A DNA stretch of 28,769 nt from CAYLSO01 sp964386525 (GTDB taxonomy: Bacteria; Eisenbacteria; RBG-16-71-46; DASYSL01): assembly GCA_964386525.1 (NCBI GenBank), contig CAYLSO010000006.1, forward strand, positions 1-28,769, given 5' to 3'. Shown piece after piece: positions 13,937 to 22,085 of the stretch. Position 1 is the first letter of the stretch. Every line of letters begins with the position of its first letter. The notes below the pieces were generated by a model. That model was not told the DNA's origin and did no database searches. It worked only from the letters and a program-made list of their open reading frames with translations. The position numbers and the translations under genes were made by a program.

Positions 13937-16669
13937 ATGGACGAGCAGATTCCGCAGGGCGAGGAGCGCGGGGCCACGGCCACCTCTTCCGAGACTCCGA
14001 AGAAGTTTTCCTTCGACCCGCGCCTCCTGGTGCCCGAGCCGCTCTTCTGCTGCGACGCGGAGGGCTGGCTCCTGTGGCTCAACCAGGCCGCCGAGGAGCT
14101 GACCGGGCAGCCGGCGCACCGGCTCGTCGGCTACTCCTTCGCGGTGCTCTTCCCGCCGGAGAACCGCTCCCGCCTGGCCCGCGGCTTCGCGCGCCGCCTC
14201 CTGCGCGGCGAGCCGGAATTCTACAGCGAGGTGCCGCTGCTCACCGGCTCCGGCGAGCCGCACTGGGTGGGCGTGCGCGTGCGGCAGCTGCGCGCCCCCA
14301 ACGGACGGCTGTGCTACGTCTGCTCGGCGCACGACCTGCAGGCCATCCACAGCGAGGTCGAGGCCCTCAAGCGCCGGGTGCGCGAGCTGAAGGCGCGCGC
14401 CAAGGAGGCGGCCGCCGCCGTGCAGCTCAAGTCCGACTTCCTCGCCGTCATGAGCGACGAGATCCGCACGCCCATGAACGGCGTCATCGGCATGAGCCGC
14501 CTGCTGCTGGACACCCACCTCGACCGCGACCAGCGCATGTACGCCGAGGTCATCGAGAACTCGGGCCGCACCCTGCTCGAGTTCGTCAACGACATGCTCG
14601 ACTTCTCGAAGATCGAGACCGGCCGGCTCGAGCTCACCAAGCTCGACTTCGACCTGCGGGTCACCGTCGAGGCGGTGGCCGCCGCCCTGGCGCCGCGCGC
14701 CAACGGCAAGGGCCTCGCATTCGCCTGCCACGTGCACCACCGCGTGCCCTCGCACCTGAACGGCGATCCGGGACGGCTGCGGCAGGTCCTGCTCGCCCTG
14801 GCCAACACCGCCATCGGCTATACCGGACAGGGCGAGGTCGCCTTGCGCGCCGACCTCATCGAAGAGACCGCGCACGAGGTGGTGCTGCGCTTCGGGATCA
14901 GCGAAGCGGGACTGGCCGGGAACGAGGAGGAGACGGAGGCGCTGCTGCGCTGCTTCACCCGCGAGACCGCGCGGGTGCCGGCGCGCCACGGCAGCGCCGG
15001 CCTGGGGCTCACCATCGCGCGCAAGGTGGTGTCGCTGATGGGCGGCGAGGTGGGAGTGCGGCACGACGAGGCCAGCGGCGGCCACACCCTCTGGCTCATG
15101 GTGCCGCTCGCCAAGGCCGCGGCCCCGCCGGCCGCCCGGCCGCGCCACGCCGCGGAACTGCGCGGCCTGCGCGTGCTGGTCGCCGATCCGGCGAAGAGCG
15201 CGCGCACGCCGATGGTCGATTCGTTGCGCGCCTGGGGCTGCACGGTGGAGGAAGCCGAGGACGGCCTGCAGGCCACGGACCGGCTGCACGCCGCCGGCGC
15301 CGCCGGCGATCCTTTCGCCCTGGCGCTGGTGGATCTCGAACTGCCGGTGGTCGGCGCCGAGGCGCTGGCCGGCGCCATCCGCGGCGATCCGGAGCTCGCC
15401 GGCACGCAGCTCGTCCTGTTCACCAACCTGGGCCGGCCGGGCGACGCGGCGCGGGCCGACGACTGGGGCTACGCCGCCTACTTCGTCAAGCCGGTGCCGG
15501 CCCGGCACCTGCATGACGCGCTGCTCGAGGTCGTGCGGCGCGGGGCCGCGGCCGAGGCCGAGACCGCCGAGGCGCCCGCCGGCAGCCGCCTGGTGACGCG
15601 GCACACCGTGGACGAGCAGCGGCGACAGAACGTGCGCGTCCTCCTGATCGAGGACAACGCCGTCAACCGGCTGGTGGCGGTCTCCGCGCTGCACCGCATG
15701 GGCTACGCGCCCGAGGTGGTGGGCGGCGCGGCGGAGGCCGTCGAGCTCATGGAGGGGCAGCGCTTCGACGTCGTCCTCATGGACGTGGCGGAGACCGAGC
15801 AGGACCCCTGTGGGATCGTGGAAGCGGTCCGCGCCGCCGAGCCCGCCGGCCGGCGCACGCCGGTGCTCGCCGTGACCGCGCAGACGGAGCCGGAGCAGCG
15901 CCGGCGCTTCACCGCCGCCGGGGTCGACGGATTCCTGCCCAAGCCGCTCGACCTCGGGGCGATGTGCGCCATGGTCGAGCACTGGACGCAGCACGCCGAG
16001 ACCACGCCGGCGGCGGCGGTCGCCGAGACCGCGGCTGCCGCGGCCGCGGACCCGGCGGAGACGGCCACGGCAGGATCGCCGGCCACGGTCGCGCACCGCG
16101 ACGGCGAGCCGGAGCCGTTCGAGATCGCGCCGGTGGAGGTCGAGGGGAGACCGGAACCCGCCTCCGCGCCGGTGGCTTTCGCCGCCGTCGAGCCGGTCGT
16201 GGCCGAGTGGCAGGAGGAGGCGGCCCGGCCCGCCGAGATCATCCCGTTCCCGAGCCCGGCGGTCGTGACGCCGGAGCCGGACGCGGCCGGGAGCGACACC
16301 GAGGCGCCCGGCGCCGAATTCAGCGACCTGCCGGTGCTCGACGCCGCGCAGCTGGCGGTCTCGAGCATGGGTAGTCCGGCGGTCGAAGTGATGCTCCTGC
16401 GCACCTTCTTCGCCAACACGCAGGGACCGCTGGAGCGCCTGCGCGCGGCCATCGACGGCAACGACGCCGACGCGGCCGAGCACGAGGCCGAGGGTCTCAC
16501 GCGCCTGAGCCGGTCGCTCGGCGCCATGCGTTGCGCCGCGGTCTGCGAGCGCATCGGCCGGCTGGCCCGGCGGCAGGATTTCGCCGCGCTGCGCCACCTG
16601 GCGGCGCGCGCCGACGTCGAGCTGCGGCGTATCGAGGCGACCCTCGGGGAGCGCTCGCAGGCGGCATAG
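13937..16669 (+). CDS. Degenerate hybrid sensor histidine kinase (PAS-HisKA-HATPase-REC-REC-HPt) lacking phospho-acceptor histidines
   Basis: A 910-residue soluble protein with hybrid-kinase architecture: PAS (about 30-135), coiled coil (137-163), HisKA (165-232), HATPase (275-392), REC1 (410-534), REC2 (566-685), an Ala/Glu/Pro-rich linker (686-795) and HPt (800-905). The H-box reads FLAVMSDEIRTPMNG, so Asp174 replaces the autophosphorylated His. The N-box reads NTAIGYT where NAIKFT is usual, so Thr291 replaces the ATP/Mg Asn. The G1 box is EAGLAG, with Glu323 for Asp; the G2 box GLGL is kept. The HPt site AHxLKGS reads AEGLTRLS, so Glu852 replaces His. Both receivers keep their Asp (466, 616) and Lys (518, 669), but REC1 loses one pocket acid (VADP). 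It is probably a catalytically dead scaffold or sensor. ATG 13937 was chosen over 13886 because the shorter start has a GAGGAC site. Confidence 0.9.
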   Translation: MDEQIPQGEERGATATSSETPKKFSFDPRLLVPEPLFCCDAEGWLLWLNQAAEELTGQPAHRLVGYSFAVLFPPENRSRLARGFARRLLRGEPEFYSEVPLLTGSGEPHWVGVRVRQLRAPNGRLCYVCSAHDLQAIHSEVEALKRRVRELKARAKEAAAAVQLKSDFLAVMSDEIRTPMNGVIGMSRLLLDTHLDRDQRMYAEVIENSGRTLLEFVNDMLDFSKIETGRLELTKLDFDLRVTVEAVAAALAPRANGKGLAFACHVHHRVPSHLNGDPGRLRQVLLALANTAIGYTGQGEVALRADLIEETAHEVVLRFGISEAGLAGNEEETEALLRCFTRETARVPARHGSAGLGLTIARKVVSLMGGEVGVRHDEASGGHTLWLMVPLAKAAAPPAARPRHAAELRGLRVLVADPAKSARTPMVDSLRAWGCTVEEAEDGLQATDRLHAAGAAGDPFALALVDLELPVVGAEALAGAIRGDPELAGTQLVLFTNLGRPGDAARADDWGYAAYFVKPVPARHLHDALLEVVRRGAAAEAETAEAPAGSRLVTRHTVDEQRRQNVRVLLIEDNAVNRLVAVSALHRMGYAPEVVGGAAEAVELMEGQRFDVVLMDVAETEQDPCGIVEAVRAAEPAGRRTPVLAVTAQTEPEQRRRFTAAGVDGFLPKPLDLGAMCAMVEHWTQHAETTPAAAVAETAAAAAADPAETATAGSPATVAHRDGEPEPFEIAPVEVEGRPEPASAPVAFAAVEPVVAEWQEEAARPAEIIPFPSPAVVTPEPDAAGSDTEAPGAEFSDLPVLDAAQLAVSSMGSPAVEVMLLRTFFANTQGPLERLRAAIDGNDADAAEHEAEGLTRLSRSLGAMRCAAVCERIGRLARRQDFAALRHLAARADVELRRIEATLGERSQAA

Positions 16670-16707
16670 GCTCCGCCGGGTCCGCCGCTCCCTGTCGTCG
16701 TCGACAC

Positions 16708-16741
16708 CCCGCGCCGCCGCCCCGCGGCGGCGCGGGCTTTT
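16708..16741 (+). terminator. Intrinsic terminator after the kinase-like gene
   Basis: A 13-base-pair GC stem (16708-16720 with 16724-16736), a three-base loop and CTTTT tail, 39 bases after the stop at 16669. Confidence 0.8.
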
Positions 16742-16855
16742 CCCTCTCGCTTGACGCCCGCGCGGCGCGTCGTTACGCTGCGCCGCGCTTGCAGTCTCCG
16801 CCCGCACCCCGTCGTCTCCGGGCCGGGCCGCCGAGCCCCCTGCCTGGAGGTAGCC

Positions 16856-17374
16856 ATGCCGTCGCCGTCCCGGAAGCACCCGCACGCCAGAATCGCCGCC
16901 GCGCTGTTCTTCGTCGCCACCCTCGCCTCGTGCGCCGGCACTCCGGCCGTGGACACCCAGCGCGAAGCGCAGGCGATCCGCGACCTCGAGAAGAAGTGGA
17001 ACGAGGCGGTGGCCGCCAAGGACAGCGTGGCGACGGCCGGGTTCTACGCCGAGGACGGCGTGGTGATCGTCGCCTTCCGGCCGCAGATCACCGGACGCCC
17101 GGCGATCCAGTCGTGGTGGGCCGATCTGCAGCGCGTGCCCGGCAGCAGCCTGACCTTCTCGCCGACCGCCGTCGAGGTCGCCAAGTCGGGCGACGTCGCC
17201 TACGAGCTGGGCGCCTACCAGACGGTCGTCGCCACGCCCCAGGGCCGCGTGACCGACAACGGCAGCACGTTCATCGCCTGGAAGAAGGTGAAGGGCGAGT
17301 GGAAGGTGGCGGTCAACAGCTTCAGCAGCTCGGAGCCGCTCTTCCCGACGCCGCCTCCCCCGCCGCAGCCGTAA
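16856..17374 (+). CDS. SnoaL/DUF4440-like lipoprotein
   Basis: A 172-residue lipoprotein. The signal sequence ends in LASC, giving a lipidated Cys26. The mature part has the NTF2-like/SnoaL pattern: AIRDLEKKWNEAVAAKD, FYAEDGVVIV, ITGRPAIQSWWADL, VAKSGDVAYELGAY and FIAWKKVKGEWKV. These proteins form a cone-shaped pocket and are often stand-alone binding or enzyme-like domains. No catalytic residues can be claimed. The C-terminus is a PTPPPPPQP tail, unusual for the fold and perhaps a flexible anchor. GGAGG precedes ATG 16856 by five bases. It is monocistronic, between two terminators. Confidence 0.85.
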   Translation: MPSPSRKHPHARIAAALFFVATLASCAGTPAVDTQREAQAIRDLEKKWNEAVAAKDSVATAGFYAEDGVVIVAFRPQITGRPAIQSWWADLQRVPGSSLTFSPTAVEVAKSGDVAYELGAYQTVVATPQGRVTDNGSTFIAWKKVKGEWKVAVNSFSSSEPLFPTPPPPPQP

Positions 17375-17386
17375 CGGCGCGCCTCT

Positions 17387-17425
17387 GGGCGGGGCGCGGA
17401 CGGACGGAGCCCGCCCGCCCCGCCC
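17387..17425. terminator. GC-rich inverted repeat between convergent genes
   Basis: GGGCGGGGCG (17387-17396) and CGCCCCGCCC (17416-17425) form a ten-base-pair stem with a 19-base loop, directly between the stops of the SnoaL-like and DUF4350 genes. There is no T-run. Confidence 0.45.
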
Positions 17426-18406
17426 CTACCGCGTGCCGGGCGCGCGGCTCAGCCAGTGCGCGACGTTGAGCGCGAATTGCGCGTTCTGCGGCGCCGCCGG
17501 GTCGTTCATCCCCGTCGGCCGGCGCTGCGGGCCGGCGAGTTGCGCCGTCAACATCGCCGCCTCCCCGAAGCAGGCGCAGCGGCCGCGGCCGAACTCGAGG
17601 ACCGCGCCCTGCAATAGCCCCGCCGCCGACAGCCGCGGCGTGCGCCGCGAGAACTGCCACGCCTCCTCGGGCATGAGCAGTACCGTGCCCTCGCCGAGCG
17701 TGAGCAGCGCCTGCCCCGGACCACGGAGTCGGAACGCCTGCCCGGTGAACGCCATCACCGAATCGACGTGCTCGGCGGCGTTGCGTCCCTCGGTGACCGG
17801 ATGCCGGGCCAGGGAGCCGTCGGCGCGGGAGAAGCGGAAGTTGCCGTTCTCCGCGGCCGCGTCGAGCGCGAAGCCGTTGGCGAAGAGCACCCCGAAGGCG
17901 GCCGCCAGCGAGTCCGCCGCGCCCGGAAACGGCATGTGGTCGGCGATGAGCCACAGGGCCCCGCCGTCGCGCACCCAGTCGCGCACCACCGCAATCTCCG
18001 CCGCGGTGAAGGCCGAGGGCGTCGGCAGGAACCAGTCCTCCTCGTTCTGCGCCGCGAGCGCGTTGGCGACGACCAGCACCTGCGCCGAGTCGAGCGCGGC
18101 GCGGGTGAAGGGGCCGCGCTGCGGGCGCACCGTGTAGCCGTCGCGGCGCAGGAGGTTGGCGAAAGCCAGGAAGCGCCCGCCCGCCGTGTGGAAATTGTGG
18201 TGCGCCTCGTCGAGCAGCACCACCGGGCCCCGTCCGGAGGCGTAGGCCGGCGGCCCGACGTTTCCCACGAAGAGCGAATCCGCCACCTGCTGGCCAGCGG
18301 CGCGACGCGGCTCGCAGCCCGCCAGCATCCCGGCGGCGAGGAGTAGCGTGCCGACGGTGAGGTGCAAAGCGCTGGCGGCGACTGCCCGGTAGCGGCTGTG
18401 TGTCAC
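17426..18406 (-). CDS. DUF4350-like lipoprotein with a GATase-like fold
   Basis: A 326-residue lipoprotein with lipobox LAGC giving Cys31. The mature chain resembles the DUF4350 / class-I glutamine-amidotransferase-like fold. It has VLLDEAHHNFHT and a following ANLLRRDGYTVRP, then VLVVANAL, VRDWVRDGGALWLIADH, and the late ANGFALDAA and GRGRCACFGEAAMLTA segments. Such domains occur in proteins that sense or bind partners; catalysis is not established. The start is GTG 18406 with a strong AAGGAGGG site. It is the last gene of an operon with the DUF1684 lipoprotein (33 bases upstream) and an MFS exporter, suggesting a cell-envelope function. Confidence 0.75.
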   Translation of the reverse strand: MTHSRYRAVAASALHLTVGTLLLAAGMLAGCEPRRAAGQQVADSLFVGNVGPPAYASGRGPVVLLDEAHHNFHTAGGRFLAFANLLRRDGYTVRPQRGPFTRAALDSAQVLVVANALAAQNEEDWFLPTPSAFTAAEIAVVRDWVRDGGALWLIADHMPFPGAADSLAAAFGVLFANGFALDAAAENGNFRFSRADGSLARHPVTEGRNAAEHVDSVMAFTGQAFRLRGPGQALLTLGEGTVLLMPEEAWQFSRRTPRLSAAGLLQGAVLEFGRGRCACFGEAAMLTAQLAGPQRRPTGMNDPAAPQNAQFALNVAHWLSRAPGTR

Positions 18407-18439
18407 GGGCCCTCCTTGGGGATGGCGGCCGACCGGCGG

Positions 18440-19390
18440 CTAGCGGTGCGCCCCGCCCCGGTAGTCCTTCTCGCCGGCCGCGATGGCCAGGGGCAGCCGG
18501 TTCTGGGGCGGCGGCAGCGGGCAGGTGGCGAAGGGCGTGAAGGCGCACGGCGGGTTGTACGCGCGGTTGAAGTCCAGCTCCAGGATGCCGTCCGGCCCGG
18601 GCGGTTTCGCGTAGAGGAACCGCCCGGCGCCGTAGGTCCCGCGGCCGTTGGTGGAGTCGGCGAAGATGAGGAACAGCTCGTCCGAGCCCTCCTCGAGGAT
18701 GGGATCCAGCCGGTAGGTCCGGCCGCCGCGCTCGAAGACCACCGCCCCGGGCGACTCCGACTCGCTCACGTCGCCGAGCACGTTCGTGATGGCGACCGGC
18801 TTGGGCGGATCGTACGGCTCGAAGCGGGCCCGCAGGCGCCAGCCGGGATCGACGGCGTAGTACTCGAGGCCGGTGAAGCGGGCCCGCTCGGGGCTCTCGA
18901 GGTCCTTGAGCCGCACTCCGACGCGCCCGCCGCGGCGGATGACGTGGAAGCGCAGGGGGCCGAGCGCCAGCCCGCTGGGCCCGCCGCTGTCGGCGTCGGC
19001 GCGCAGCGCCATCCGCGTGACCGGCCGGCCCCCGCAGGTGACCGGCACTCCCGGCCGCACGCGCAGCGTCACGGAATCGCCTTGGCGCACGAACGAGCCG
19101 GCCCGCGCCGGCGCTTTCCCCTCGGGGAACACGAGCCGGTTCGACTCGGCGGCCCCGAAGGGGTTCTCCCCCGGCACGAGCCAGAATAGCCCGGCCAGCG
19201 AGAACCAGCCGTCCGGCTCGCGCAGGCTGGCCGCGCGCTCGGCGTGCCAGCTTTCGATGGCGGCCACGTAAGCCGAATCGGCCGCGCCGCCCGCCGTCCG
19301 GTCGGCCCGTGTCCCGCATCCCGCCAACATCCCGGCGGCCAGCCCCGCCACGGCGGCCGCGCCTTCCACGGCTCTCCGCGATCCTCTCAT
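18440..19390 (-). CDS. DUF1684 family lipoprotein
   Basis: A 316-residue lipoprotein (lipobox LAGC, Cys25). The DUF1684 signature is clear: SWHAERAASLREPDGWFSLAG at the N-terminal side, RGTYGAGRFLY in the middle, and a C-terminal LELDFNRAYNPPCAFTPFATC with CPLPPPQNRLPLAIAAGEK. The family is widespread and biochemically undefined. The two cysteines in the NPPCAFTPFATC region may form a disulfide outside the cytoplasm. Its ATG overlaps the stop of the MFS gene by four bases (ATGA), so the two are coupled. GGAGGAGG precedes the start. Confidence 0.9.
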   Translation of the reverse strand: MRGSRRAVEGAAAVAGLAAGMLAGCGTRADRTAGGAADSAYVAAIESWHAERAASLREPDGWFSLAGLFWLVPGENPFGAAESNRLVFPEGKAPARAGSFVRQGDSVTLRVRPGVPVTCGGRPVTRMALRADADSGGPSGLALGPLRFHVIRRGGRVGVRLKDLESPERARFTGLEYYAVDPGWRLRARFEPYDPPKPVAITNVLGDVSESESPGAVVFERGGRTYRLDPILEEGSDELFLIFADSTNGRGTYGAGRFLYAKPPGPDGILELDFNRAYNPPCAFTPFATCPLPPPQNRLPLAIAAGEKDYRGGAHR

Positions 19391-20682
19391 CGCTCCTCCT
19401 CCTGCGCCCCATCCCGCCGGGCCGCCGCCCGCAGGCGGTTGGCCACCCACAGGGCGCCCAGCATACAGGCGATGCCGGCCAGCCGCACGGCCGCCGGCGC
19501 GCCCACCCGGTCGGCCACCGTGCCCATGATGAACGAGCCGAACGGCGCGGTGCCGATCAGCATCAGCGTGAAGAGGCTCATGACGCGCCCGCGGAACTCG
19601 TCGCGCACCGTGATCTGCAGCAGCGTGTTGGTGGTGGCCGCGAAGAGGATCATGCCGAAGCCGACCACGAAGCTCAGCCCCAGCGAGAGCCAGAGGACGC
19701 GCGAATAGGAGAAGGCCACGAGCCCCGCGCCGAAGGCGGCCAGCCCGAGGAAGAGCGCGCGGCGCAGCGCCGGGCGGTCGCGCAGTCCGGTGAGCGTCAG
19801 CGTGCCGAGCACCGCCCCGCAGCCCGCCGCCGACACCAGCAGGCTGTAGCCGCGCGCCCCGGCCCTGAGCAGCGCGTCGGCGAACACCGGCATGAGCACG
19901 CCGTACTGGAAACCGAGCATCCCGGTGAGGCCCAGCAGCGCGAGCAGGTGGCGGATGCGGGGCGTGTGGTACGCGTAGCGCACGCCCTCGAGCAGGGTGG
20001 CCAGCGCCGGCGCGTGCGGCCCGCGCGGCCGCGGCTCGAGCGCCATGCGGGTCAGGTTCCAGAGGAGGAGCAGGTAGGAGGCGGCGTTGAGCCAGAAGCA
20101 GGGGGCCTCCCCGGCGCGCACCAGCACGAAGCCGGCGATCGCCGGGCCGACCAGCCGCGCGCCGTTGAAGACCATCGAGGTCAGCGCGATGGCGTTGGGC
20201 AGGTCGGCGGGCGGCACCAGCTCGGAGAGGAACGACTGGCGGGCCGGGAAGTCGAAGGCGTTGACCACGCCGTTGGCGAGCGCCAGGCCCAGGAGCACGG
20301 CCGGCGTCGGATCGCCGAAGGTCACGTAGGCCGCCAGCCCCACCGCCTGGAGCAGGTTGAGCGACTGGGTCACGCGCACCAGGCGCCGCCGGTCCACCCG
20401 GTCGGCGACCACCCCGCCGACCAGCGAGAAACCGAGGATCGGCAGGCTCAGCGCCACACCCGTGAGCCCGAGCAGGAAGGGCGAGGCGGTGAGCCGGTAC
20501 ATCAGCCAGTAGAGGGCCACGCTCTGCATCCACGTGCCTACGACCGAGAGGGCGTGGCCGGACCAGAACAGGCGGAAATTGCGGTGGCGCAACGCGGCGA
20601 AGCGGCCCGCCGCGCGCTGCCGCCACGCGGCGGCGGCAGTCCCGGCCCCAGGGCCCGCCCCGCCCGGGGGCAGGAGCGACAT
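19387..20682 (-). CDS. MFS transporter, EntS/enterobactin-exporter-like
   Basis: A 431-residue protein with about 12 hydrophobic segments, typical of the major facilitator superfamily. The N-terminal FAALRHRNFRLFWSGHALSV and following GTWMQ..ALYWLMY match the EntS/TetA-like group of multidrug or siderophore exporters. The motif VVADRVDRRRLV, between helices 2 and 3, matches the family motif A. GRVMSLFTLM near residue 360 is the related motif in the second half. It is probably an inner-membrane drug/proton antiporter of unknown substrate. An AAGGTGG site supports ATG 20682. It heads an operon with two envelope lipoproteins and is divergent from the YihY-family gene across a short palindrome. 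Confidence 0.88.
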   Translation of the reverse strand: MSLLPPGGAGPGAGTAAAAWRQRAAGRFAALRHRNFRLFWSGHALSVVGTWMQSVALYWLMYRLTASPFLLGLTGVALSLPILGFSLVGGVVADRVDRRRLVRVTQSLNLLQAVGLAAYVTFGDPTPAVLLGLALANGVVNAFDFPARQSFLSELVPPADLPNAIALTSMVFNGARLVGPAIAGFVLVRAGEAPCFWLNAASYLLLLWNLTRMALEPRPRGPHAPALATLLEGVRYAYHTPRIRHLLALLGLTGMLGFQYGVLMPVFADALLRAGARGYSLLVSAAGCGAVLGTLTLTGLRDRPALRRALFLGLAAFGAGLVAFSYSRVLWLSLGLSFVVGFGMILFAATTNTLLQITVRDEFRGRVMSLFTLMLIGTAPFGSFIMGTVADRVGAPAAVRLAGIACMLGALWVANRLRAAARRDGAQEEER

Positions 20683-20691
20683 GCGCCCACC

Positions 20692-20707
20692 TTACCAGAT
20701 GTGGTAA
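20692..20707. promoter_or_regulatory. Palindrome TTACCA-N4-TGGTAA between divergent membrane-protein genes
   Basis: A perfect six-base inverted repeat with a GATG centre sits in the tiny gap (18-36 bases) between the MFS start (20682) and the YihY-family start (20701 or 20719). It overlaps the MFS ribosome-binding region. The dyad form fits an operator for a dimeric regulator controlling both sides. Confidence 0.4.
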
Positions 20708-22065
20708 TCGTTGCCCCCGTGGCCAGTGTCCCCCCTCTCGACAGGCCCGCCTACGGGCTGCAGTGGCGCAACGCGTGGACCCTCCTGCGGCGCCACTTCC
20801 GCGAGGACCAGCTGCTGCTGCGCGCCGCGGCGCTGACCTACGCCACGCTGCTCTCCGCCGTCCCCTTCCTGGCCGTCGTGCTCTCGGTGATCCGCGCTTT
20901 CGGCATCGAGGACCGCGTCCTGCCCTGGGTGGTGGAGCGCCTGCGCATCGGCGGCGAGGGCCCGACGGCGGTGCTGCTGGGGCTGGTGCAGCACCTCAAC
21001 CCGGCGGCCCTCGGTGCGGCCGGCGCGCTCGGCCTGCTGGTCTCCGCGATACTCCTGCTGGCCCAGGTGGACTCGACCTTCAACGCCGTGTGGGGCGTGC
21101 GCGAGAACCGCAAGCTGACCGCGCGGCTGGTGGGCTACGGCGGCGTCCTGGTGCTCGGCCCGCTGTGGATCGCGGTGTGGACCACGGTGCTGTCGTGGGC
21201 GCGCATCGCGGTGTCGAGCTGGGCGCCGGAGTGGTCCACCCTCGGCTACCTGCTGCTGCGCATCGCCAGTCCGCTGCTCGGGCTGATCGTGCTGTTGCTG
21301 CTCTACCTGATCGCCCCCAACACGCGGGTGCGCTTCCGCGCCGCCCTGGCCGGCGCGCTGGTCGCGGCGACCTTCCTCGAGGTCAACCAGTTCGTGTTCG
21401 TGGGCTGGGTGAAGACCTCGGTGGCCTACAACGCGGTCTACGGCGCCTTCGCCGCCTTCCCCATCTTCCTCGGCTGGATGTACTCGAACTGGGTGGCCGT
21501 GCTGGTCGGCGCCGAGGCCGGCTACCTGGTGCAGAACGTGCCCACCTGGCTGCGCGAGGTCGGGGAGGAGTCGGGGCTCCTGGCCTGGGTGGACCGCGAG
21601 CGGCTGGCGCTGGCGGCGGGCGCGCTGATCGCGGCGCGCGGGCCGCTCGACGCCGACCGCCTGGCGGAAGCGCTGGAGGTTTCGCCGCGCCTCATCCACC
21701 GGCCGCTCGACGACCTGCAGGACGCCGGCTGGCTCGACCCGGTGATGGACGCCAACGGGCAGGTCTCCGGCTACCGCGCGCGGCCCGAGCTGTCGCTGGC
21801 GACGCTGGCCCAGGTGCGCCGCTCGCTGCGGGCGCTGGGCGAGGAGTCCTCCACCGGCATCCGCCAGCGCGCCCTGGTGGGAGCGCCGCCGTGGGTGGCG
21901 ATCCTCGAACCGCTGGAGCGCGCCGCCGAGCGCCCGTTCGAGTCGTGGTCGGCGCTGCAGCTGGCCGAACGGCTGGCCGCCGGGCGCGCCGCGCCGGAAG
22001 CCGCCGCGCCGGAAGCCCCCGCGTCGGAAGCCCCCGCGCCGCCGCCCGCCCCCGCCGCCCGGTGA
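20701..22065 (+). CDS. YihY/BrkB-family inner-membrane protein with C-terminal helix-turn-helix
   Basis: About 454 residues. The conserved core of the YihY/BrkB family (once called RNase BN) is clear: LLRAAALTYATLLSAVPFLAVVLS, VDSTFNAVWGV and FAAFPIFLGWMYSNWVAVLVGAE. Six transmembrane segments lie in the first 300 residues. A cytoplasmic C-terminal part (LDADRLAEALEVSPRLIHRPLDDLQDAGWL) resembles a winged-helix domain. It ends in a low-complexity Ala/Pro/Glu repeat. Its role is unknown; some members affect envelope or sporulation traits. The start is GTG at 20701 or GTG at 20719, both lacking a good ribosome-binding site. It is followed after 20 bases by the AhpD-like gene. Confidence 0.88.
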   Translation: MVIVAPVASVPPLDRPAYGLQWRNAWTLLRRHFREDQLLLRAAALTYATLLSAVPFLAVVLSVIRAFGIEDRVLPWVVERLRIGGEGPTAVLLGLVQHLNPAALGAAGALGLLVSAILLLAQVDSTFNAVWGVRENRKLTARLVGYGGVLVLGPLWIAVWTTVLSWARIAVSSWAPEWSTLGYLLLRIASPLLGLIVLLLLYLIAPNTRVRFRAALAGALVAATFLEVNQFVFVGWVKTSVAYNAVYGAFAAFPIFLGWMYSNWVAVLVGAEAGYLVQNVPTWLREVGEESGLLAWVDRERLALAAGALIAARGPLDADRLAEALEVSPRLIHRPLDDLQDAGWLDPVMDANGQVSGYRARPELSLATLAQVRRSLRALGEESSTGIRQRALVGAPPWVAILEPLERAAERPFESWSALQLAERLAAGRAAPEAAAPEAPASEAPAPPPAPAAR

Positions 22066-22085
22066 GCCACTCCCACGGAGACCCC

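Noticed and set aside
14456..14458. The idea that Asp174 in the kinase H-box is just a sequencing error (CAC to GAC)
   Set aside because: The N-box, G1 box, REC1 pocket and HPt sites are independently altered in the same protein while the frame stays intact over 910 codons.
11015..16885. A very long open frame on the minus strand (nearly 2,000 codons)
   Set aside because: It is antisense to the kinase-like gene and out of frame with the transketolase. Its translation is Arg/Gly/Ala-rich low complexity, as expected from a high-GC shadow frame.
22020..22062. Repeat unit in the C-terminus of the YihY-family protein as a mobile or regulatory repeat
   Set aside because: It is in-frame Ala/Pro/Glu low complexity at the protein's end, a coding feature rather than a separate element.
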